64,000 nt of DNA. Source: Kribbella antiqua (GTDB taxonomy: Bacteria; Actinomycetota; Actinomycetes; Propionibacteriales; Kribbellaceae). The notes beneath the pieces were generated by a model that saw only the letters and a list, made by a program, of their open reading frames with translations, did no database searches and was not told the origin of the DNA. Of the stretch, positions 58,009 to 64,000 are shown one piece after another. Made by a program: the position numbers and the translations under genes. The stretch is taken from contig NZ_SLWR01000001.1 in NCBI RefSeq assembly GCF_004345665.1, positions 1,234,169 through 1,298,168 of the forward strand. The letters are read 5' to 3'. Position 1 is the first letter of the stretch. Each line of letters begins with the position of its first letter.

Positions 58009-59102
58009 CCACCGAAAGTATCGAGACTGTCATCATCGGTGCCGGTCAGGCCGGACTGGCCACCGGGTACCACCTGCGCAAGCGGGGCAGGCCGTTCGTG
58101 ATCCTGGACGGCAGCCCGCGGGTGGGCGACCAGTGGCGAGCGCAGTGGGACACGCTGCGGCTCTACACACCGTCCAAGTACGACGGACTGCCGGGGCTGC
58201 CGTTCCCCGGTAAGCCCTGGGACTACCCGACCAAGGACGAGGTCGCCGACTACCTGGCGTCGTACGCCGAACGCTTCCAGCTGCCGGTGCGGAACAGCAC
58301 CCGGGTCGACACGCTCGAGGCACAGAACGGCCGATACGTCGTAACGACGGCCGCCGGGACGATCCACGCCGACAACGTGGTGGTTGCCACCGGCACCTTC
58401 GGCAGGACGCCGTACCTGCCGGACTTCGCGGTCGATCTCGACCCGGCGATCCGCCAACTGCACTCGAGTGAGTACCGGCGGCCCGAGCAGCTGAAGGACG
58501 GCCCGGTCCTGGTCGTCGGCGGGTCGCACTCGGGCACGGACATCGCCTACGAGGTCGCGACCAGCCACCCGACGATCCTGTGCGGACGCGACCCCGGCCA
58601 GATCCCGGTGCGGCTGGACAGCCCCGGCGCCCATGTCTTCTTCCCCATCTTCCTGTTCGTCGGCAAGCACGTGGTGACCCGGCGGACGCCGATCGGGCGG
58701 AAGGCTCAGGAGGAGATTCGCTTCCACGGCGGACCGATGCTCCGGGTCAAGCGGGAGGACCTGCTCGCGCGAGGGGTAGAGCGGGTCCCCCACCGGGTCA
58801 CCGGTGTCCGCGACGGGCGGCCGGTGCTCGGCGACGACCGGGTGCTGGACGTGGCGAACGTGGTGTGGGCAACCGGCTTCCAGCAGGCGTTCGACTGGAT
58901 CCGGCTGCCGGTGATCGGCGCCGACGGCTGGCCGGAGGAGCTGCGCGGCGTCGTCACGGGCGCACCGGGTCTGTTCTTCTGCGGCCTGTCCTTCCAGTTC
59001 GCCTTCAGTTCGATGGTGCTGCCCGGCGTCGGACGCGATGCGGCGTACGTCGCCAAGCGGATCGCGGCCCGGTCGTCGAACCGGAGTCTTGCCGCCGCGT
59101 GA
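58005..59102 (+). CDS. Flavin-dependent monooxygenase / FAD-NAD(P) oxidoreductase
   Basis: Protein of 365 residues. The FAD-binding motif is TVIIGAGQAGLATGYHLRKR. The segment VGDQWRAQWDTLRLYTPSKY is typical of bacterial flavin-containing monooxygenases related to YUCCA and CzcO. The NADPH motif is VLVVGGSHSGTDIAYEV, between them VVVATGTFGRTPYLPDF, and a C-terminal ATGFQQAFDW. It should oxygenate a small substrate or act as a pyridine nucleotide oxidoreductase. The start ATG 58005 overlaps the upstream transporter-like gene. The LuxR-type gene follows 35 bases downstream on the same strand. Confidence 0.9.
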   Translation: MTTESIETVIIGAGQAGLATGYHLRKRGRPFVILDGSPRVGDQWRAQWDTLRLYTPSKYDGLPGLPFPGKPWDYPTKDEVADYLASYAERFQLPVRNSTRVDTLEAQNGRYVVTTAAGTIHADNVVVATGTFGRTPYLPDFAVDLDPAIRQLHSSEYRRPEQLKDGPVLVVGGSHSGTDIAYEVATSHPTILCGRDPGQIPVRLDSPGAHVFFPIFLFVGKHVVTRRTPIGRKAQEEIRFHGGPMLRVKREDLLARGVERVPHRVTGVRDGRPVLGDDRVLDVANVVWATGFQQAFDWIRLPVIGADGWPEELRGVVTGAPGLFFCGLSFQFAFSSMVLPGVGRDAAYVAKRIAARSSNRSLAAA

Positions 59103-59137
59103 TCCACCGCGCATGCTCGCTGATAAGGGGGCATGCG

Positions 59138-60775
59138 ATGGGGATTGTCGACGATCTGGAGCGCGCCCGCCGGGCGTACGAGCAGCGCGACTGGGCGGTC
59201 GCCTACGACCAGCTCACCGCAGCGGACGGTGAGCCGGAGACGGCCGCCCTTGGCCCGGGCGACCTGATGGCCCTCGGCACCGCCGCGTACCTGATCGGCG
59301 ACCACGACGCCTGCATCCGCGCACTGCAACGCGGGTATCGCCTGCAGATCGACGACGGCAACGTCCTGGGCGCGATCCGGTTCGCCTTCTGGCTCGCGAT
59401 GGTGCACAACCTCCGCGGAGAAGGGGCGGTCGGCAACGGCTGGGCCGCGCGTGCCCTGCGGTTGCTGGCGGATCAACCCGACGACGTGGTCGAGCGTGGC
59501 TACCTCCGCATCCTCGAGTTCTACCAGCGTCTTGGGCAGGGCGACTTCGCCGGGGCGCTGCGCATCGGAACCGAGATCACCGAGGTCGCACGCCGCTTCG
59601 GCGATCCTGACCTGTTGGCACAAGGCCTGGTCTGCCAAGGCCGGCTGCTGATGTACTCCGGCCGTGTCCCGGAGGGCCTGGCCCTGCTGGACGAGGCGAT
59701 GGTCGGCGTCGCGGCGGGCGAGGTGTCGCCGATCATCGCGGGCAACGCGTATTGCGCGATGATCGAAGGCTGCCAGGAGGTGCTGGACTTCGCCCGCGCA
59801 TCCAGCTGGACGACAGCACTGACGCGGTGGTGTGAGAGTCAGCCGGCTTTGGTGCCGTACACCGGACAGTGCGCCGTACACCGGGGTCAGATCCTGCGGC
59901 TGCATGGTGCCTACGCCGACGCGCTGGAGGAGTTCAACGACGCGCGCCGTCGCTATGCGGCGTCGGGTGCACAGGCCGCCGCCGGGCTGGCGTTGAGCGA
60001 GTGCGGCGATGTGCTGCGGATCCGTGGCGACTATCTGGCGGCCGAGACGTCGTACGACGAGGCGGCCGGATTCGGGTACGAGCCTCAGCCGGGACGTTCG
60101 CTGCTGATGCTCGCCCGTGGGCGGGTGCCGGCTGCTGTCGCGACGGTACGACGGCTGCTGGCGGAGACCCGGGACCCGGTGCACCGGTCGCGCCTGCTCG
60201 GGGCAGCGGTCGAGGTGCTGCTCGCTGGCGAGTATGTCGATGAGGCCGAGACGACTGCCGCGGAGTTGGCCGGGATCGCCGCCGACTTCGGGTGTGTGGG
60301 ACTGCGTGCGTCGGCGGCCTACTGCTCAGCCCTGGCCGCGCTGGAGAGCGGCGACGCGGATCGCGCGTTGCCGCAGGCCAGGGCAGCAACGCAGCTGTGG
60401 GCTGGGCTTCAGGCGCCGTACGAAATCGCACGCTCGAAGGTGCTGGTCGGGCGATCGTTCCGCCTGCTCGGCGACGAGGACTCGGCCGTCGGCGAGTTGA
60501 CGTCGGCTTACCGGATGTTCAGTGACCTCGGCGCGACACCGGCTCGGCAGGACGTGGAGAAGTTGCTGCATCGGGAGACGGCCGGTGGTCTGACCGGGCG
60601 CGAGCTCGAGGTCTTGCGTTTGGTTGCTGCAGGCAACAGTAATACGGAGATCGCGCAGCGGTTGGTACTCAGTGACAAGACTGTTGCCCGGCACCTCACC
60701 AACATCTTCACCAAGCTCGAGGTTCCCTCGCGGACCGCGGCGGCGGCGTACGCTCGCGATCACGACCTGCTCTGA
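59138..60775 (+). CDS. LuxR-type regulator with TPR-like N-terminal region
   Basis: Protein of 545 residues from ATG 59138 (AAGGGGG upstream). Residues 1 to about 470 are helical repeats of TPR/MalT-like type (ARRAYEQRDWAVAYDQLTAA; DACIRALQRGYRLQIDDGNV; HGAYADALEEFNDARRRYAA). Residues about 482-545 are the LuxR helix-turn-helix (LTGRELEVLRLVAAGNSNTE; SDKTVARHLTNIFTKLEVPS). The NTPase domain of full MalT/LAL regulators is absent. It probably controls the upstream monooxygenase and transporter-like genes. The signal is unknown. Confidence 0.9.
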   Translation: MGIVDDLERARRAYEQRDWAVAYDQLTAADGEPETAALGPGDLMALGTAAYLIGDHDACIRALQRGYRLQIDDGNVLGAIRFAFWLAMVHNLRGEGAVGNGWAARALRLLADQPDDVVERGYLRILEFYQRLGQGDFAGALRIGTEITEVARRFGDPDLLAQGLVCQGRLLMYSGRVPEGLALLDEAMVGVAAGEVSPIIAGNAYCAMIEGCQEVLDFARASSWTTALTRWCESQPALVPYTGQCAVHRGQILRLHGAYADALEEFNDARRRYAASGAQAAAGLALSECGDVLRIRGDYLAAETSYDEAAGFGYEPQPGRSLLMLARGRVPAAVATVRRLLAETRDPVHRSRLLGAAVEVLLAGEYVDEAETTAAELAGIAADFGCVGLRASAAYCSALAALESGDADRALPQARAATQLWAGLQAPYEIARSKVLVGRSFRLLGDEDSAVGELTSAYRMFSDLGATPARQDVEKLLHRETAGGLTGRELEVLRLVAAGNSNTEIAQRLVLSDKTVARHLTNIFTKLEVPSRTAAAAYARDHDLL

Positions 60776-60837
60776 AACGCTCTCCGGAGGGAGCCGGTTC
60801 ACTCTCAGGGGTGAGGTTTCCGGCGGCTCGGAGCTGG

Positions 60838-61374
60838 ATGCTCGAAGGCGTGACCGAACAACCTGTACCGCGCTGGGCCTACCGCCTTGCCCACATGATC
60901 CCTCTGCTGACGCTGCCGTCCGGGCTGTGGCGACTCGGGCTGGTGGGCGGCTCCTCGATGGGCATGCTCGTCGACGGGCAGCCGGCGTACCTCATCGGGA
61001 CCGGCCAGAAGGTGTACGTGGTGAGCCTGTCGATCTTCTCGGAGCTCGTCGCCCTCACCGCCTTCGGCCTGGTCAAGCGCTGGGGTGAGGTGGTCCCCCG
61101 CTGGATCCCGGTCATCGGCGGCCGTCGCGTCGCGCCGTACGCCGCCGTCATCCCGGCCGTCGCCGGCGCGCTCGGCCTGATCGCGATCTGGACCTTCGGC
61201 TTCCGCGACGTCTTCACCGACCACTTCATCCCGTTCTCCACCACCGCCTGGAAAACCCTGATGATCGCCTGCTACGCCCCACTCCAGCTCTGGGGCCCAG
61301 CTCTCCTGCTCCTGACCTGGGCCTACTACCGCCGCCGAGTCACCGCGCCCGCGGTCGCGGCTTCAGTACGGTAG
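60838..61374 (+). CDS. Membrane protein, four to five helices
   Basis: Protein of 178 residues (ATG 60838; GTG 60850 is an alternative). Hydrophobic segments include AYRLAHMIPLLTLPSGLWRL, VYVVSLSIFSELVALTAFGL, AVIPAVAGALGLIAIWTFGF and CYAPLQLWGPALLLLTWAYY. It contains VPRWIPVIGGRRVAPYAAVI, a segment common in a group of actinobacterial membrane proteins of unknown role. No catalytic residues are recognisable. It is convergent with the pirin gene, overlapping by 35 bases. Confidence 0.75.
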   Translation: MLEGVTEQPVPRWAYRLAHMIPLLTLPSGLWRLGLVGGSSMGMLVDGQPAYLIGTGQKVYVVSLSIFSELVALTAFGLVKRWGEVVPRWIPVIGGRRVAPYAAVIPAVAGALGLIAIWTFGFRDVFTDHFIPFSTTAWKTLMIACYAPLQLWGPALLLLTWAYYRRRVTAPAVAASVR

Positions 61375-62347
61375 CGGGCAGCGCCGGAGCCGGCAGTGGG
61401 TCGCCGTCGTACCCCGGAACCATGCGGAACCGATCGTTGCCGGCGGTGGCGATCGCGGATTGCCAGGACTCGCGGGCGGTGACGATTTCTTCGTGGGAGC
61501 GGCCGATGAAGTTCCACCACATCACGAGCTGTTCCTCGAAGGGTTCGCCGCCGAGCAGGAGGAAGCGGACACCGTTGTCTGAGGCAACCAAGTCGATCGA
61601 GTCCCGGGCGGTGCCGAGGTAGGCCATCTCGCCGAAGCCAGGCGACAGTTCGCCGACGGTGAGCGAGCCCTCGACGATCAGTACGGCGTACTCGTTCGAC
61701 GGCGTGAGCGGCAACGTGAGTGTGCGGCCGGGGTCGATGGTGATGTCGGCGCCGACGAGCGGGGTGTACGCCGGGGCGGGTGACGTGATGCCCGCGACGC
61801 TGCCGATCATCACCGTGGCGTGGGCGCCGTCGAAGTCGAGGGTCGGCAGGTCGGCGTACGCGTTGAAGGCCGGCGGGACCGTCGTACGCACGGCATCGGG
61901 AAGAGCGACCCACAGCTGGGCGCCATGCAGCGTCGGTGGCGCGGTCGGGGTCGACACCTCGGAGTGCGCGATGCCGTTGCCGGCGGTCATGATGTTGAGC
62001 TCACCCGGCCGTACGAGCGCGTGCGACCCGACGCTGTCCCGGTGTTCGATCTCGCCCTCGAACAACCAGCTCACCGTCTGCAGACTCGTGTGCGGATGCG
62101 GCGGCACCTGCATCCCCCGCTCTCCCGGTACGTCGTACGAGTCGACCCGACGACTGAGGTCGTCCGGCCCGTAGTGATCCACGAAGCACCAGGCCCCGAC
62201 CATCCGCCGATTCTTGTTCGGCAACAACCGCCGTACCTTGGTCGTCCGCCCCAGCACGACCTCGCGCGGCTCGAGGAACTCGAACACCGGCCCACCCCCG
62301 GCACCCGAGCACACAACCTCAGCAGGATCCTTCTCGAGGTCACTCAT
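61340..62347 (-). CDS. Pirin family protein
   Basis: Protein of 335 residues, a two-domain cupin. The N-terminal domain has GAWCFVDHYGP, VPPHPHTSLQTVSWLFEGEI and EHRDSVGSHALVRPGELNIM, with the iron ligands His-x-His and a following His, plus TAGNGIAHSEVS supplying the Glu. LHGAQLWVALPD follows. The C-terminal domain ends with GEPFEEQLVMWWNFIGRSHE. Bacterial pirins are quercetinase-like dioxygenases or regulators; the role here is unknown. ATG 62347 (MSDLEKDPAEVVCS) is preferred over an ATG 39 bases upstream. Confidence 0.92.
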   Translation of the reverse strand: MSDLEKDPAEVVCSGAGGGPVFEFLEPREVVLGRTTKVRRLLPNKNRRMVGAWCFVDHYGPDDLSRRVDSYDVPGERGMQVPPHPHTSLQTVSWLFEGEIEHRDSVGSHALVRPGELNIMTAGNGIAHSEVSTPTAPPTLHGAQLWVALPDAVRTTVPPAFNAYADLPTLDFDGAHATVMIGSVAGITSPAPAYTPLVGADITIDPGRTLTLPLTPSNEYAVLIVEGSLTVGELSPGFGEMAYLGTARDSIDLVASDNGVRFLLLGGEPFEEQLVMWWNFIGRSHEEIVTARESWQSAIATAGNDRFRMVPGYDGDPLPAPALPATVLKPRPRAR

Positions 62348-62422
62348 CCACGTCCTCGCTTCGCTCCGGGCGCGGATGAGGCACAAGCACGCTGTGTTTT
62401 CTGATGAACTCGCTTCGCTCGC

Positions 62423-63463
62423 TCATGATGCCCACTCCAGTAGCTTGTCCTGGTCCCAGGTGTTGATGACGCGGTCCGGGGTGACGCCGCAGTCTTCGGC
62501 GCGTTCACAGCCGTAGACCTGCCAGTCGAGTTGGCCGGGGGCGTGGGCGTCGGTGTCGATGGAGAAGACGCAGTCCATTTCGACCGCCAGAGACAGCAGG
62601 CGTTTCGGTGGGTCGAGGCGTTCCGGGCGGGAGTTGATCTCGACCGCCGTACCGAATTGGCGGCAGGCCTCGAACACCACCTCGGGGTCGAAGTCGGACT
62701 CCGGCCGGGTACCGCGGCCGCCGGTGATCAGGCGGCCGGTGCAGTGGCCGAGGACGTCGACGTGCGGGTTCGCGATCGCGCGGACCATCCGCTCGGTCAT
62801 CGGCTCGGCGGCCATCCGCAGCTTGGAGTGCACGCTGGCGACGACGATGTCGAGCCGGGCCAGGATCTCGGTGTCGCAGTCCAGCGAGCCGTCCTCGAGG
62901 ATGTCGACCTCGATGCCGTTCAGGATGGTGAACCCGTCCAGCTCGTCCGCCAGCTTCTTGTTGAGCTCGGCAACAACCTGGAGCTGCTGCAGTCGCCGCT
63001 CGCGGGACAGCCCTTGCGCGACGGTGAGCCGGCCGGAGTGGTCGGTCAGCGCGATGTACTTGTGGCCGAGGCGGTGCGCCGTACGGGCCATCTCTTCGAT
63101 CGGGCTGCCGCCGTCGGACCAGTCCGAGTGCAGGTGCAGATCCGCCTGCAACTCGGCGCGCATCGCTTTACCGGCGGTGGTCAGAGCCCCAGCCGCCTCC
63201 TCCAGTTTGACCAGGTACGACGGGGTGGCGCCGTCCATGGCCTCCAGGATCACGGCCTCGGTCTTCGGGCCGATGCCCGGCAGCTCGGTCAGCGTCCCGG
63301 CCCTCCGCCGGGCCCGTACTTCGGCTGCGGGGAGTGCCGCGATCGTGTCGGCCGCCCGCCGGTACGCCTTCACCCGGTGCGTCGGCTGCTGGTCCCGCTC
63401 CAGGTAATACCCGATCGCCCGCAGCGCCGCCACAGCCTCCGCCACACCCGCCTTGTCCGTCAT
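62423..63463 (-). CDS. PHP-domain phosphoesterase with helix-hairpin-helix N-terminus
   Basis: Protein of 346 residues. The N-terminal region (about 1-95) is the helical, HhH-containing DNA polymerase X-like part: YYLERDQQPTHRVKAYRRAA and LTELPGIGPKTEAVILEAMD. Residues about 105-346 are a PHP phosphoesterase: ELQADLHLHSDWSDGGSPIE, KYIALTDHSGR, GIEVDILEDGSLD, VVASVHSKLR, VDVLGHCTGR and FSIDTDAHAPGQLDWQVYG, so the metal-binding His/Asp/Glu set is present. The polymerase palm domain of full PolX proteins is missing. It is likely a nuclease or phosphatase acting on DNA ends or histidinol-phosphate-like esters. ATG 63463 is the start. Confidence 0.92.
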   Translation of the reverse strand: MTDKAGVAEAVAALRAIGYYLERDQQPTHRVKAYRRAADTIAALPAAEVRARRRAGTLTELPGIGPKTEAVILEAMDGATPSYLVKLEEAAGALTTAGKAMRAELQADLHLHSDWSDGGSPIEEMARTAHRLGHKYIALTDHSGRLTVAQGLSRERRLQQLQVVAELNKKLADELDGFTILNGIEVDILEDGSLDCDTEILARLDIVVASVHSKLRMAAEPMTERMVRAIANPHVDVLGHCTGRLITGGRGTRPESDFDPEVVFEACRQFGTAVEINSRPERLDPPKRLLSLAVEMDCVFSIDTDAHAPGQLDWQVYGCERAEDCGVTPDRVINTWDQDKLLEWAS

Positions 63464-63506
63464 GCCCCCATCTTCCGCCATTTGGTGGGTTCACCCGTCA
63501 AATGGT

Positions 63507-64000
63507 GGGGCGGGCTCAAGGAGTGATTGCAACACCTTTCGGTTGAAGGGGTGTTGTGATGGGTGCTCGTGGTGGTCGTCCTCGGTTGCCGGTGGAGTTG
63601 GAGTACGGGTTCTGGAGGGCGGTGCGTGCGGGGCTGGGTGTTGAGGAGGCTGCGGCGGCGGCCGGCGTGTCGCACACGAAAGGCCTGGAGTGGTTCGGTG
63701 ATCGTGGCGGGGTGATGCCATCGGTGACGGCGGGGCAGCGGAGGCGGTGTTTGAGCTTCGCCGAGCGTGAGGAGATCGCGCTGCTCAAGGCGGCGGACAA
63801 GGGTGTGCGGGAGATCGCGCGGTGCCTGGGGCGGGATCCGGGCACGATCAGCCGCGAGTTGAATCGGGTGCCGCATACCAACGATCACCGTCGTCGGGTC
63901 TATCGGGCATCCACGGCCCAGGAGGATGCCGATGGGAAGGCGCGCCGGCCGAAGGAGGCGAAGCTGGCGACGAACTTGGCGCTGCGGCGTGAGGTCCAGG
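63507..64000 (+). mobile_element. IS30-family insertion sequence, left part (cut by window end)
   Basis: Inferred from the transposase frame and its position 96 bases from the start of the PHP gene. The left end is uncertain; GGAGTGATTGCAACACC (63520-63536) is the likely terminal inverted repeat region, followed by CAACACC/GGTGTTG. The right end and any target duplication lie outside the window. Confidence 0.7.
63559..64000 (+). CDS. IS30-family transposase (N-terminal part)
   Basis: The first 147 residues are visible. The N-terminus GRPRLPVELEYGFWRAVRAG, VEEAAAAAGVSHTKGLEWFG, and the HTH_38 helix-turn-helix LSFAEREEIALLKAADKGVR followed by EIARCLGRDPGTISRELNRV are characteristic of actinobacterial IS30 transposases. 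YRASTAQEDADGKARRPKEA leads toward the DDE domain, which is off the window. ATG 63559 was chosen from the family start MGxRGRPRLP. The frame is intact as far as seen. Confidence 0.93.
   Translation, partial: MGARGGRPRLPVELEYGFWRAVRAGLGVEEAAAAAGVSHTKGLEWFGDRGGVMPSVTAGQRRRCLSFAEREEIALLKAADKGVREIARCLGRDPGTISRELNRVPHTNDHRRRVYRASTAQEDADGKARRPKEAKLATNLALRREVQ

Overview
This window is chromosomal DNA of a high-GC actinobacterium. Third codon positions are strongly GC-rich, GTG starts are common, and the core genes are actinobacterial types: homodimeric pyruvate dehydrogenase E1, a fused RNase H/phosphatase, a DUF3052 protein and 13E12-like DUF222/HNH proteins. A Kribbella-like member of the Propionibacteriales is my best guess, but that is inference. 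Part of the backbone keeps the gene order of M. tuberculosis Rv2222c-Rv2241: glnA2, panB, RNaseH/CobC, zinc-ribbon protein, nif3, then ahpE, DUF3052 and aceE.

Layout. 0-4.3 kb: glutamine synthetase (cut by the window edge), membrane proteins including an HTTM pair, a Tat-exported amidase, and a broken DUF418 gene. 4.3-13.6 kb: nadE; panB with a huge low-complexity N-terminal extension; an aldo/keto reductase; a Nudix hydrolase; a small Cys/Lys-rich protein behind an iron box, next to a metal-receptor-like protein; a histone H1-like protein; and map. 13.6-24.3 kb: tandem repeats, a DUF222/HNH protein, acetyltransferases, an S10 peptidase, DUF952, RNase P RNA, a lipase-like hydrolase, a TetR regulator and an RNB nuclease. 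24.3-27.1 kb: RNaseH/phosphatase, zinc ribbon and nif3, apparently one operon. 27.1-42 kb: two copies of a long palindromic element, then a carbohydrate region (GH13 with a divergent ROK regulator, a broken histidine kinase/response regulator pair, GH3, GH38 and a ROK kinase). 42-52.7 kb: one 3,560-residue hybrid PKS/NRPS-like gene. 53.2-64 kb: tRNA-Val, ahpE, DUF3052, aceE, a SemiSWEET-like protein, a flavin monooxygenase, a LuxR regulator, pirin, a PHP protein, and the left part of an IS30-type element.

The most unusual object is the orphan megasynthase at 42005-52687. It is an uninterrupted reading frame, yet its ketosynthase has Trp in place of the active-site Cys and Asn in place of a catalytic His. 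Its carrier-like domain has Pro where the phosphopantetheine Ser belongs. Its condensation domain is only the C-terminal half. Its last adenylation domain has Arg for the A10 Lys, and no carrier or thioesterase domain follows. The acyltransferase and the N-terminal AMP-ligase domain keep their motifs. About 1,090 residues of acidic low-complexity sequence join the ligase to the ketosynthase. Either this is a megasynthase turned to a non-canonical job, or it is one decaying while its frame stays open.

The 26 kb between nif3 and ahpE is where this genome departs from the conserved backbone. Sugar release (GH13, GH3, GH38), sugar phosphorylation (ROK kinase) and sugar-responsive regulation (ROK repressor, LacI-like operator) appear together there.
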